Shown here one piece after another: positions 30,101-44,369 of a DNA stretch of 64,000 nucleotides. Made by a program: the position numbers and the translations under genes. The notes beneath the pieces are model-generated. The model saw only the letters and a program-made list of their open reading frames with translations, had not been told where the DNA came from and made no database searches. This DNA comes from Undaria pinnatifida (lineage: Eukaryota; Sar; Phaeophyceae; Laminariales; Alariaceae), in assembly GCA_012845835.1 (NCBI GenBank), contig JABAKD010000020.1:19823606-19887605 (forward strand). Direction: 5' to 3'. The stretch's first letter is position 1; each line of letters begins with the position of its first letter.

Positions 30101-33100
30101 CATGTCATGCCATGTCATGTCATGTCGGACTGCTGCCCCTTACCGCAGGCTACGATCGATATTGAAGATACCAGATATTGATATCAATAGTACTACATAA
30201 GTATTGATAGCCCACATTGAATACCGGTCGCGCCGGTGATCTAGTGGTTAGTTACCCTCGAGTACTGCTAGCGTTGGTCCTTGAGTTCGATTCCCACCGT
30301 GGTGAGATTTGACTTTGTTTGCAAAAATAAATGCCTAGAAAAAGTATCAACTGCTGAGAGCGCCCCCAGCAGCGTGAGTAGGTACAGTTCGACGCGCGTC
30401 GACGAAGGAAGAAAATAATGCTGACCTCATCTCGCGATTAAAAATGAGGGCACGTACCGCAGTGGGGAAGGGGGAGGAGGGCCCGCTATGTGACCCCGGA
30501 TTTGAGTTACCACTGGGATGGAGGGTACTACTGGGGTGGAGGGCGAGATTATAGTGCGAGGATAATAAATGAGATGAACAAATTGAAAAAAAAGCACATG
30601 GCCGATAGAAGCAACTAATTGATCACCAATATTTGATACAACAAAGGCCGAGGTCCGGCGAGCGCAGGCCGTGTCATACACACGATGGCATATGACACTC
30701 TGATGTACGCTAGCTATACAGCAGTTGTGCCGGTAGATTATCCTGCGGTTCGTATGGCTTACAATTTAAATTGTGTACCAGGTACAAGGTTTCTGCGCTC
30801 AACGCTAAGTCAACGATATTCCAAGAACATCGAACAACGGAAGGGTCGGTCGATGCGGATTTGTTTTTATTTTATATTTGCCCTTTACTTAGTACGTGGT
30901 ACGTGGTACAAGATACCTACCTACCTACGTACATACATGACAGACTGTCATAGGGCTGGCTGACCACTGACGCCGAAACGCAATACTTGTACATACCTGG
31001 TACGTGGTACCTGTTTTTTTTTTTTTTTTTTAGATCCTCCTGGGGATCCGGGTAAAAAAAGCTTGAGCTCCATACACTTTCGTTTGTGTACCAGTTTTCG
31101 TCCATCTGCAGAACGCAGACTTTGTGTCAACCTCGCCCCTCCGGTTTAGTCAACACTATGAACTTGCCGGCCTTCTTTGGCTGATCCCTATACGGTTCAA
31201 CCAAGAAGGTGAGATAGCCACCCAGGAATCGACAGCTCTTTTTGCTCTGTCTTTACCCTGGGTAGTGCGGGATTTGCCTGCGCCTGTTGTGGTACCTGGT
31301 ATAAACAGAATGCGGTGTCAACACTTTTTCTACCGCAACGTCATGAATGGAATTTCCGCCCGTCCGATCGATCTATCTACAGCACTAATATCGGCCCTCC
31401 CGCCCATGAAGAAAGTAGATTTTGGGAAAGTTAGCCTTGAACTTTAGGATATATGAAAGTAAGTAAGTAGTCTATATAGGGAAAGTGCCGGCATTTGCAC
31501 TATGGAGGGAAATACCGACCTTATTAACGTAACGAACGGCAACTACTGTGTATTGTAGTATTAATAGTATTAATAATATTATTAGTATATAACACTACTA
31601 GACGAATTCATGTAGTGCCCCTCCCTACTGATTATTACCAGCTGGCCAAGCGATTATTCAGGCGCTCTATCAGGTAACCGGCATTATACTAACTAAACTA
31701 TTAATAGTCAGCCGGGACCATAAGGGGGGGCTACTACTCTAATACTACTTGCTGTACAGCATTCGCTGTTCTGTACCAGGCACATGCTTTGCGCCGGTTG
31801 CAACTACTGCTGCTGCGCGCATGTTCCGACACGCAGATGTTGTCGGTAGTGTTCTCTGGCGTGGTGCGCGTCGTACTAATGAAAATAGTCGAATTGCACT
31901 TGTTATAATACCTACCGCCAACGACCAACGCCCGAATGGCTAGTTAGGGTTGACCGTGACTGGTGGACCGTGACTGGCCCAAGTCCGTCGGGAGGCTGTT
32001 TTCTCATCGCCGGGGGTGTTGCTAGTGAGTGAGCTTGCTTGCGCAAGTCCCGTGTATACTACCCGGGGGGATGACTTTTCGGGTGGCTATCTCCACCGCA
32101 TCTGATCCCCAGCGATCAAGTCGGGTCGACATACTCACGCCTCCGTATACAACTAACTAACTAACTATAGCTTGTATAGCTTGTATAGCTTGCGCTGCCG
32201 GAGTACTATACTAGTAAGGGTGACCGCGGGAACTGAAGGGTACCTTCACATTCATACATTCATACATTCACACATTCATACACATTCATACACATCCATA
32301 CATTCATACATTCACACATTCATACATTGATACATTGATACATTCATACATAGCCTATCATAGCGCTGGCTTGTCAACACAATTGAGTTGAATTGACACA
32401 AGCCGTGTATGAAAGAAAGTACGTTGTGTGTTTGTCTGGTGTGCTGGCCTGCATATATTTTGTTTGCCCTCGTGTTTAGTGCATGCCAGCATGGCCAAAT
32501 CACTTCGCTGTACAGGATTCGCAGTGTTCATCTCTGTCTCGTAGTTTGTGAACAAAATGAGAGCTCGTCTCTCTTTTAATAGTATATTGATTCGATAGTC
32601 TATTAATAATTAATAGGAGGCATCGGCACGGACCCTGATTGGTTGTGCTGGATGTATATAGATGGAATGTATATAGATGGAATGGTGGAAATATCAGTGT
32701 AATATGAAGAACACACACGCAGTAGCATTAGGTGGAGGTGTGGTAGGCCAAGGTAGGCTTTATTTTCCACATCCGTCGGGGAAGCAAATACATACGTACC
32801 AGGTACGATCGCACCTCGTACGTGGTGAAATATGTAAACGCTGTTCGTCGTATATACAAAGCAATATGTGTGTGCTGTTCACACTAAACTGATGTTTTCT
32901 TTCCACCCATTGGTGTCGTAGGTGTGTTCTCCAAGTCAAACTCATCGTGTTATCACCCATCATCCATCGCCCATCTACATCCAGCACAAATCAGCAGTGT
33001 CCGTGCCGAGGCCTCCTATTAAGTAGACTATTGATACACTATTAATACACTATTCATACACTATTCATAGAGACGACCTATTAATATCAGTAGCATATAA

Positions 33101-36100
33101 TTATAAAAAATGAAAAGACACTCCAGCTGTGAGATCGAATATAATAGGTGCTCACAAACTACGAGACAGAGATAATATACATTGCGAATACAGCGAGGTG
33201 ATTTGGCCATGCAATGAACCGCAATAAACACGCAGGCGAAAAAATGATGCAAGCCAGCAAAAACCGGCACAATATACTAGCACCGTATTTGCATTTAAAA
33301 TGAAAAAAAAGGAAAAGGTGGATAAGGAAAAAGAAAAAACAAAAGGAACAAACGATTCGAAAGGAAGGGAATCACATGACGGCACGAAAAAGATGAAAAG
33401 CAAAACACAACAGATGACACAACAGATGACACAAGAGATGACACAACATATGATATGACACCATCCAAACAACATCTGGGGCAGCAACCGTGTTGGGTTT
33501 CGAACGACCCTACTGCTGTAGGACTATTATAGGAACGTTGCCGCATGACATGATGATCTATCACCTGCGCGCTGTTTCTATGACGGCAGCAGTGAGTGGT
33601 GCCAATCTGCCAATGCCGTCATCGTCGCGCTCGTACCGAAGACAAAAACGAAGCCTAATAATTGAAAGCCAGCAAAAACCCAGCAACAAAGCGATGACAC
33701 CACCCAGCCGGCGTACCGAATACCACCCAAACTGGGTTCGGAAGGCAACTACTACCAGGTAAAAGGTTGGGAGCATTGCTGCCTGGTCTGTCCTCTACTT
33801 CTGTATCTTCCACGGCGGTGTCCATATATATATCCTCACAGCTGGAGTGTATTTTCATTTTTTATAATATATCCTCAATGAGGACACACAACCCGTAATA
33901 CGCGCGATCGGAGTATCACACACAGCTTGCAAAGATGAGTTTCGGCAAAATCTTCGATCTCACAGCTGGAGTGTATTTTTGTTTTTATTAGAGTGTTTGC
34001 GAAAATACCTTTCTAAAAATTTACTTGCCTTCCGCTAAAAAAGGTGAATTGCCTTCCCACCGAGTTTTTGGTGTGTTTGCGCTAGCGGTAAACAAAATCC
34101 TGCAGGCGACGCCTCCGAAATTTAGTAGGGAAACGGGGATGTGCGCGATTGTAATATACGTACGAGTACAGCAGCAGCAGTACGAGTACTCGTAGTATTA
34201 TACGATATACGAGTACTCGTTGTACGTACTCCAGTCTCGAGCCTCTCGTTTCAGGTGCAGCAGTACCTGGAACACGGTACATGCAAGCACCCAACAGACT
34301 ACAAATCAGAGGTATGGCGGTCTGTCTCGCGCGTAAAAAACTCCTTGTGAGCAGGGACTACCTCATTACACGTGCTACAAGCAGAGCAACGCCTTCCTCA
34401 TGCGACGGAAGGGAAGGCGAAGCGCAGTTTCCCCATGGAACGTGGACCTGTTATTGCGAAGCACCACCCTGCGAAGAATCCGCAGTGAACGCAGCGGTTT
34501 AGGGCAGAGGAGTTTCCGCTCCTCTGCCCTAAACCGAAAGTCATGCCACGCTTCAGTCGCGGTGATGTTGGAGAAGCGCGGTGGCTGCTGTCGCACAGAT
34601 GGACCGATACGAGTCCTATCTTGCCAGATGCGGCACACGATAGCCGCAATCAAGGCGCGTGGTGTCGCTCTCTGCGTTGAGGCTCCTCTCCGCGTGCGTG
34701 CGTTCGACTCCGCCAGCTGCGAGAAGTTCACCACAGCTTGCAGCAAGCGCTGAACCCTTGGTCACGGACGCAGAGGGCAGCAACAGACGGTTCATCACCG
34801 GCCTGCTGCATATCTCTGATGTTACGCCTGCGCGTCGTGCTCAGGGTACTACCCTCTCAATCCTCCGTGCGTTCGTATTAGTAGCTTGTGTTGTGTCGTG
34901 ACAACAGCGTGGTGCGTGGTGCTTCAAACTGGTCCTGCTTAGGGCGCTATAGACCCTTGCAGAGGCGTTCTGCCTCGGACAAATGCTCGGTGTGTTGTAG
35001 GCCAATGAAACAGAGAGACAAAATTTACCGTAACTTTTGATCAAAACCTACCTTGGACAAAGTACATTTTTGCCTTTTTTTCAAAAATTTACCGCAAATA
35101 TTGCCTTCGGGACAATTTTTGAAGAAGTAAATTTCTAAAAACGTACTTTCGCAAACACTCTATTATTTATCGACATCGTCGCCTCAATATGTACTTGTAG
35201 CCAGCCCCCAAGGGCAAAGAGGGTACCTACCCTAAAGGAAAACAGAAAGGGCAAAGCTAAAGGGAGAACATGGATACGAGTTCATGGCGTCGACTCGCGG
35301 ACCCCACAATCCTACTATTTTGTATTGCGCTTTTTCGGTACAAAATTTCATTATATCTTGTTTATTTGTTTTTGATATCTCCGTGGTGGAAATCTGCCGC
35401 CTGCATACCAGCATACAGCAGGGCCGTAATGGTATAAGACAACTTGCTTGTTGTGCATTATCTCCTTTTGAAAAAGTGAAAATATTGTACGTACGTATCT
35501 CGCGTATGATGAACTTTTTTGTCTCGTTTTTATGTTTTTTTGTTGTTGATTATGTTCTAATAATGTAAACGAGTTCGTAATCATATCGCTCTGTGCTTAG
35601 TTGGACAATTATATTAACTGATCCCCGTTTCCGTTCTTTGCGTATTTTGCTGTTGTAAACACAAAGGCCATTATGTTATTATAAAATTAAAATACACTCC
35701 AGCTGTGAGATCGAAGATTTCGTCGAAACTCATCTTTGCAAGCTGTGTGTGATACTCCGATCGCGCGCATTATGTTATGTACCATATCGACCGAAATACA
35801 TGCAGCAGTACGTTCGGTATTGTAAAGCACCAATAATGTATGATATCATGCAATCAATCCCCTTTCCCTTATCGCCAAACCACATGCTGTTATTTACCCT
35901 TCTTTTTTTTTTCAATCCTCCGGCAGCTGGGGAAAAATAAAGCTTTAACCCACCACACCATTACTCGTAGTGTTACCATTGATATTGATAGTAATAAAAA
36001 TGTCGTCAACATCATGAGTGTTAATATGGTAATAGCGTTTGTGACTTGGCCCAGCTTCGAGATAATAGTTGATACTCGACAACACGCTATTCATAATTAT

Positions 36101-39100
36101 TCATAATTATGTCTTTCCGTGGTATACTGTATACTGTACAAACATATCTTCAATAAGAGAATTTTCCCAGGCGGTAAAGTCCGGTACAGCAGCAGTAGTA
36201 CCCGTATTTGTTGCTATATTGCTACGATATACGATATGCTCGGAGTACGTGGTAATACTTTTTTTTTTTTTTTTTTTTTTATCCTCCGGCGGATGGGGAA
36301 AAATAAAGCTTTAGCTTACCACACTTCCGCGTATTTTCATACGCGTCGTGTGTCGATTTAACTCAGTTGCTTTCGCAGCCCAACGCTAGCTGGCGCACCC
36401 TTCGAGTCCCATTGTAGGTATAGCGTAAGCTGTCCCTATCATTGGTCCTCGTTACAACCCCGGCAGCGCAAGCTGCCGTTGTATACGGGTGCGTGTGTAT
36501 GTCGACCCGGCCTGTCCCCTGAGGGTGGTAACACTATTTTTATTTTGTCCTCGAACAAAATCATGCTGTTTCAATGTTTCAATCGGGTAAGTTTTTGCCA
36601 CAAGATTGGAAGGACTTGTTTTTTTTTTTTCCCCGATCGGTGAAATTGTTGTTGGATTCGGCTAACGACCGCCACCAGCCCGACCTGGAAAACCCTTTCA
36701 CCCTAACCGTAACCAGAGAGAGGCAGGCCTGTCTGGCTGGTTTTGGCGCGGGGTCATTGTTGCTTGGAAAGACTCTAATCGCTGTTGGGGCACATGTAAG
36801 GGACTTCTCCTGACCGGGCGGATGGATGTTCGGGAGGTGTCTAGGATGTATGGGAGGTGTCTAGGATGTATGGGAGGTGTCTAGGATGTATGGGAGGTGT
36901 CTAGGATGTATGGGAGGTGTCTAGGATGTATGGGAGGTGTCTAGGATGTATGGGAGGTGTCTATAATTTATTACGGCGTGAGCACACAGCAAGGTGCGTC
37001 CTGTCACTAGAACCATGTTGCGCGCATGTCATGTATGTACAACAGTCGTGTACAGTCGCTGTCTTGCGGGTATCTCGCGTGTATCTCGCGTGTGTATGCT
37101 GTCGGGGAAAAAAGTGTTCTAGAAAATAGTCGTACCCGCGTTAGCGCGGTAGGTACGCTTTGGTGCCGGGTCCCCCGTTTTGCGCTGAGATGATCTGGTG
37201 GGGCGAACTCGTACGAGTACATGTAGTACATATTAATACATACCGTCTGCATGATCGCCTCCCAACCTATGCCAAGCGAATTATGACTAACGAAGTAACG
37301 TAATTGAGCGCGTGTACACTAAGCGTCCCTTTTAAAACAATAACGATTCGCATCTCTCCCTGTCGTTCTCAATGGCGGTGACATTGCATGACCATCACCT
37401 CGCCTGTTGTATTTGGCAATATGCATCTCTTTCTTATAATTAGCGATGTCAGTAAATAATGGTATCTACATGGCTGTACCCATCGATTGAAATATTCTAT
37501 CTTACGATCCATGTACAATAACAAATTATGAAGCTTTTAACACGTTGTTTACTACACCTAAGAACTGGGTTGCATACTACATGTAACATCAAACCTTCCA
37601 GAAAAATAAACATTACCAGGCGGGTGATATAAAGGGGTGTCTTCTTGCTGCAACCGTCAGATTCGTCCCCTTCAAGGGTTTATAGTTTCCGCGCACATAT
37701 AGAAATGCTCCGCCCCCCCGCCCCCCCCCCCCCCCCGATCCCTCTTGTTTAAACGCACCACCTGAAATCAAAATCTGCCGGAGTAGTAAACACTACCAGC
37801 CAGCTGATATCATCTCATTATCCATTTAGCCATCCATGCCGTAGCTCCAACTCATCTCCCCCCCCCCCCCTTTGTTCCCCGCCCAGTTCGTTTAAACGCC
37901 CCACTTACAATCGAAATCGGCCAGAGTAATAAACACTAATAAGCCATTGATATCACGTCATAATCTTTCTAGCCATCTATGACGTAGCTTTCATTCATCC
38001 CCCCTCCCCCCCTCCAACGCCCCCTCCTTCCCCACACCCCGCACAATCGCCTAGACACAGCACCGCGCGTATAGTAGGCCCCTACATATATGATTAATAC
38101 GCGCGAACGGAGGATCACACACAATGTTGCGAAAATCAGTGTCGACCAAATCCTTGACTTAAATATTATATGTGACCTAAACCTCTTGAAAACCCTTCCC
38201 CTCCCCGCCGCCCCCCCCCCCCCGCCTTTTTTTTTTTTCTTTTTTTCCCTCGCTTCCTCTTGCTTAAATGCCCCACCTACTATCGAAATCCGCCAGAGTA
38301 ATAAACACTTCCACGCCCTGGATATCGCCTCGTTATCGTTTCAGAGCCGTCCATGCCGCTGCTGCAATTCCCACCCACCCCCGTCCCCAACGCCCCCTCC
38401 TTCCCCACCACCCGCACCATCGCCTAGACGTAGCAGCACGCGTATAGCAAACCCTTACATCTATGCGACCTAAAGCCCTCCCCCCCCGCCCCCGCCCCCC
38501 CCCGCCACATTCCCCCCCCTTCCCCACAAGAAATATTTATAGTTTCCACGCACAAATTGACCTGCCCCACCCATCCCCTATTCGACTTACAGGATTCACT
38601 TGATGAACTGATGCATTTCCTTCCACAGCTGTCAGATTTTGTCCCCCTCAGAAACGGGTTTTATAGTTTCCGCGCACAGACTGCCTAACATCACCCTGTT
38701 GACCCTGATAGCTACACTGTAGTTGCAAGGGGAGTCGCCGACCTATATCCTTAATGAGGACGCACAACCCTTAATACGCGCGATCGGAGTATCACACACA
38801 GCTTGCAAAGATGAGTTTCGACAAAATATTCGATCTCACAGCTGGAGTGTATTTTAATTTTTATAATATTAATATATAGTCGAGCGATCGCCGTTAAACG
38901 GTTGTTGATTATGTCGCGATAACTTTCTTTGTCCGAAAAGCAGTCTAGTCTGTAAATTCGGGTTTGATTACAAGGGTTGTCGATCCGATTCTTTCCGCCT
39001 GTCCGGTTCCGCGACCCGAAGAATCCATCTCATTTCCGGATTCGGATACGCTATTGCAAGAGATGGCGCAATGCTGTATACTATGTCCAAACACCGCCGT

Positions 39101-42100
39101 TAGACTGGAAAACCGAATCCGTCTCATTTCCGGATTCGGATACGCTGTTGTAAGAGATGGCGCAAAGCCGTTTACTGCTGTGTCCAAACGCCGCCGTTAG
39201 ACCGGAAACCCCATAAACAGGGATAGGGTAGAGATTCTAGTCACCTTGTGGAGAAGTTTCTTCCTGTGGGTCAAAAGCGCATTTCAAATACATTTCAAAT
39301 ACATTGCCCCTTGTCCAGCTAATAGTGCAAAGGCGTGTTGGTTGAATTGAACACGGTAAGGTAAACAAAGCACTTGGTTCTGCAACAAATATTTGTCTCT
39401 TGCGAATCGAAGTAAATTGTAAATCCACCCAAAACTTGTGAGCACAAGTCTTAAAACACGCCTCATCGCTAGTTATGGGCCTTGGGAGCACGAGTCTTAA
39501 AACACGCCTCATCTCTAGTTATGGGCCTTACTTAAGGCGTGCCTTAACCATATTCCTTGACGTCATCTGAGGCGTGTGCCTTACAAAAAGGCTAGGGCCT
39601 AGATCACGTCTTGTCTGGAAGCTCGCTCAGGGTAAACCCTCGTACTAAACGAGTTTAACCGAACGAAGTAAAAGTGATGATAAAATACGAAAAAACACAC
39701 TGCTGATTATGTGATTATGACATATACTGACATAAAGACATGCTGACATGTCGAACTTTAACACGTCTTGTTAACACCCAATGCTTTCGGCCGACCTTGA
39801 CCAGATTTTGGCGATGGTTGATGGACTCATGGTGCACCAGGAGGTGGAGACATTGGAGGCAATCGCAAACGCGATAGGGATTGGCTACGAGGGAAATAAC
39901 CAGTGAGTTTCGTTTCGTTTTTTTTTCCTTGTGTACGGACAGACGCACGCCGCGATCAAGGTTACATCAACACATGACCTTTTGTTTCGGCGGCCCCTCA
40001 CACAACGTCACACAACGTCACACAACGTCACACAACGTCACACAACGTCACACAACGTCACACAACATCACACAACATCACACAACATCACACAACAAAA
40101 CGTTTTGTGCAAGCTGAAAGCGCACTCCGACGAATAACGAGGGATTTTCCCGCGGCCCAGGTATACAAGCAAATTAATCGAACAAATGAATCGAACTAAT
40201 AAATGGTACTAATAAATGGTACTAATAAATGGTACTAATGACTGGTAGTAGTGAATGGTAGTAATGAATGGTACTGCAAAACGAGGATGACGAAATCCCG
40301 TCGATTTTGGCTTAAGGAAGGACCCTCGTCATTCTGAAAGATGCACGCCAGAAACGAAAATAGTCCATGTATTGTCTTGCTTTCCGCTGGCCTTGCTGGG
40401 CTGTTGTTGTTTTTTGTGATGGTGTTGTTTGTGACCGGTGCTGTGATATGCCTAACGAACACCCTTCGGCCCAAAGTATTTGCGAGCGACGGGGCGTCTG
40501 GCCGGCCCCGACTGAGAAACTATTAATATCTACTCGACATGAATGTGTTTTACATTAGCGTTCGACTTTGAAACCTACTGAAGGCCGAGGGATTAGTCGT
40601 AGGGTTACATTTTCGTTTTTTTTCAAGGTCACTTTTTCGGTGAGGTGTAATGGAAGAATCCTGAAGTGATTTATCTAATCGTGTATCTAATCGACTAAAG
40701 AGCCTCAGAAAGTTCGTGCATCTTTTTTGAAACAAAAACAAAGGCCACCTTAGCTGTTAGAGCTACTGGGTTGGGCTTTTTGGAAAGTCATTAAAGACAC
40801 CTTACGAAGCTGTTTTTTGTCTTTTTTGGAAAGTTATAAAAGACATGTCAGCTGTGAGATAGTAGAGAGTTTCTTTTGAAACGCAACTTCCCAAGCTGCG
40901 TGAAATAGTTACATCGAGCGTGTGCTTCACGGGGTTTACGGGCTGTTTTGTTTGGCGGGAGTCGAGTGTGGTTCGGTGGAGCACGGGGAGGGGCGGGTGC
41001 GGGTGGATTGAGTACCTGACACTTGTGTCATGGTTGCCTGTGGTACATGATACTTTTATCATGGGTACATGATACTGCTGTTAACCTGGGCACATGATTT
41101 GATAAGGGACATGATACTTCATGACAAGTGCATGTTTTTTTTTATCATAGGTACAGGTACATGATACTCTTTTTGGGCGTACACGATAATTTTACGTACA
41201 TGACTTCGGAACAGAGCCAGGCGTGAGATTAAACGAAATACAAAGAAATTTCAAAGGAATTTGTAGCGGCGGCGGGGGAATGGATTGCCCACTGCCCACC
41301 CGCTCACCACGCACATGCGTGCACAACAGAGTGACTCTATTCGGAAGAATTTTGTAAGGAATTTTTAGTGGAGAGATCTCGATAATCCCATACATGATGT
41401 ATTTTCCTTGGGAGCTTGAGCGGGGGGGGGGAAACGTTAGCGGGGATTTGGGCACCACCAGCGGTTGGTTTGTTATGGAGAGAGGAGCCATAACCGAGGA
41501 TGTCGGGTTAGGCATTACTGGGGATGTTGGGCATCAGCGGACGGACGAGCCATAAACGAGGGTCTTGGGCGCGGGGGGGGGGGGGCATTGATTGCCCATG
41601 CTGACACAAACCCCCTTATCAATAGCGCGCTTTGCAGCTTGCAGCTCCCTACTAGTGCAGTGGTTGTAGTGTGAACTAGTGAACTAGTCCAGTAGTGCAG
41701 TGTAGTGTGAAGAGTCAACGTTATGATATAATAGCGTACCTGATTCTACCAATACCTGGCGCACAGCGCGAGAGTATGTGCGCCAGTGGATTCGATGAGA
41801 ATCGACGAGCAGTGGGCCCGCCGAACCCTACGCGCAATAAAAATGAAGGCAAGTACCTGGGGGGAGAAGGGAAGACACAAGGCATCTGTGACCACGGCTT
41901 GCTTGCCCAGAAGGTCGCTGAGGTAATATGAGTGTACAACCTCCCACGAGTTGAGATAAAGAAAGTCGTAGTTCGAGTCAACATCCGCCATACCCCGTAG
42001 CATGGTAGAGGTACCTGTGCCAGCGCTAGCTACGCTGAGCTGATAATTTTGGCAGTCGCTCAAGAGGCTGGCTCCTTTAGGGTTTGCTTTTGACAAGATT

Positions 42101-44337
42101 ACCGGGGGGGGGGGGGGGGGGGCACCCCGTTCGCCTCCTGGCTGTCGTACGCCATACACCTTGGTATACCTTGATATAACAACTATCATGCATTAAATAC
42201 CCTGCCTGCCGTATACCGTATGCCCTGGTGTATGCCTTGGTGTATAACAGCATGCCCAATGCCCTGGAACAGCAAATATGATGCTCTGTGATCCATGCTC
42301 AAACGCGAAAATCATCGGTCGAATGAATAATGAACGTCAACGGTCCAACGAATGTTAACGGTGAAATCGCTGTGGTGCCACAGGTACAAGATCAGCAATC
42401 GCGCGGGAGTGCACGTGTACCAAGCCGTGGAGGACACCGGCTTCTGCTGGCGCTGTTGCTGTACCCAGCTTCGCCCCGTGCATATGAAAGTCTACGACCA
42501 GACTGGAAGCCAGGTAACCCCCGCCCCCGCCCCGCCCGGCAGGCATAATCCGTGAGAGGTTTCCAGCGCACTAGTGGTGGACACTACAGTGGTACCACTA
42601 CCGATCGCTTACTTCGACCTATTAATATAGAATACATGACAGCAGTACCAAAAGGAAATGTGCGTTGATTGGATTGATGTATGTGCCTGTGGGCGAATCC
42701 ACACTAGTGTCGTGTTTTTGTATTGGACTATTGAATAGTGGTATTAATAGATTAGCGATGACAGTATCGGCAGTAGTGTTTGTAGTAGTAATAGCTGAGT
42801 AGTACTAATAATAGTAGGCGTTGATATCCCAGTAGTAGTATTGTTGAAGATATCACTGATAGCAGCTGCAGAAGTGGTATTGATAGTAATACTCCGGAGT
42901 AGTATTTGTCGTTGTAGTATTAACAGTAGTGTAGTGGACTACGATGGTAGTATCATACAAGTAGTCTAGGGTAGTATCATACAAGTAGTCTAGGGTAGTA
43001 CCATACAAGTAGTCTAGGGTAGTATCATACAAGTAGTCTAGGGTAGTATCATACAAGTAGTCTAGGGTAGTATCATACAAGTAGTCTAGTCTATTTGGTG
43101 TTGTCTCTATACACGGCTGTAGCTTGGTGTGTCATCGTTTGTTACCACGGCTTTACGAGTACCGGTATCCATAACCATAACAATCTTCCGCGGTAGTCGC
43201 GACTCCAATGAAACACGAAAAGCCGTTGACGCGCTCATCGCGCTCACGGACCAGAGGGGAGCACGATGTCCTCGCGTTTCTGCGGCGCTTCCGATGCTCC
43301 CCATGTTATCGTTTACTTTCGACAGCACCAACTATCATTATCTTGTGCACCATTAATAGTCACTCAACCACTAACTAACCCATGTCTGGTAAAAACCAAA
43401 CCCGTTCGCTCGCTGGTATGATACGATATGATTTTTACGATACGATATGATATGATACTTTTTTTATCTTGATCCCCTTTATCAGGTCCTGGCGTTCCAG
43501 CGTCACTTCCGATGCTTCCCGTGTGCGTGGTTCGAACCCTGCCGCGAGAACGTGACAGTTTACCACGGACCCAAGGAAGAGGGGAAGGTCATCGGCAGAG
43601 TAACGCAGTCGTGCTGCGGCGGCTGCTGCACTCCGAAGCTGAACGTGTTGAGCAGGAAAGGGGACAGGGAGTTGGTAGTGAAGGGGCCGTGCATTATCGG
43701 GGACTGCTGCGGGGTGCAGTTCAACGTGCTCACAGACAGCAAGAAAAAGGTGAGCGTCTATCGCACGGGGCATGGCTGCTAGGGATGATGGTCGGATGGA
43801 TGTCCGATCGTCATCATTTGCCGTGTAGCGCTCGTTGCTAAGACCTAGGGGTGATGTTGGGTTTTTGATTGCTGCGTGCATGTAGCGTTCGTTGTCTGGC
43901 CTTACATAAGTAGCGTTGGATTTGCGATCGCTACGTTGAATGTAAAAGTAGCGTTCCTTGGCAGGCGTGTGCGGGGGGGAGGACATGAGAGGGAGGGACT
44001 AGCTCTCGTCTCAGGCGCAAGGTTAACGTTGCTGGCCATGAAGGGCCAATATGGACGGAGGAGACGAAGTTAGGTTGCCCTTCCCCCTGGGAAGGGGGAA
44101 GGGTGACGGTGAGGTTGAAGGTGAGGTCGAGGGTGAGGTAAGGCGGCTGGCCTACAAGGGTGGAGGATGCAAATAATAGGGCTTGCCAAGGTGCGTGGTG
44201 GGGGGGTCGAAACATGACCGGCGCTCTTCTTCTGTTCGTACGTACGTGAGAGTTGTGGCTGGCCGTACACCGCTTGCTCGTTCCATTCATTTTGTTGTTG
44301 TTGGTGATGTTGCTGGTTCTTTCGCTGCGGCTGTCGC

Positions 44338-44369
<32 letters not shown>

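Larger units (their letters stand above)
28399..39804. other. scramblase intron 2 (11.4 kb)
   Basis: A very long intron dominated by repeats: family C copies (28849-29065, 33830-33985, 35690-35770, 38728-38870), a SINE family 2 copy with tRNA head (30229-30590), poly(A) family D copies (31013-31105, 35895-35965, 36259-36477), a TIR element (33991-35160), minisatellites (36833-36965, 39021-39208, 39438-39530) and C-rich duplicated blocks (37600-38700). No exon was recognised. Confidence 0.8.
39903..42383. other. scramblase intron 3
   Basis: A 2.5-kb intron with a 10-bp minisatellite (39998-40096), short aatggtacta repeats (40200-40270), a family C-like fragment at about 40840-40900, a SINE family 1 3' part (about 41750-41935) and a G19 run at 42103. 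Confidence 0.7.

Noticed and set aside
34375-34901. Transposase inside the TIR element
   Set aside because: Overlapping open frames on both strands but no catalytic motif or zinc finger recognised.
39781-39804. In-frame extension MLSADLDQ upstream of scramblase exon 3, which resembles the LDQIL motif of scramblases
   Set aside because: There is no AG acceptor before it and a TAA lies just upstream. The CAG at 39802-39804 gives the correct phase and the family spacing (GLE-x4-VD-x3-HQ).
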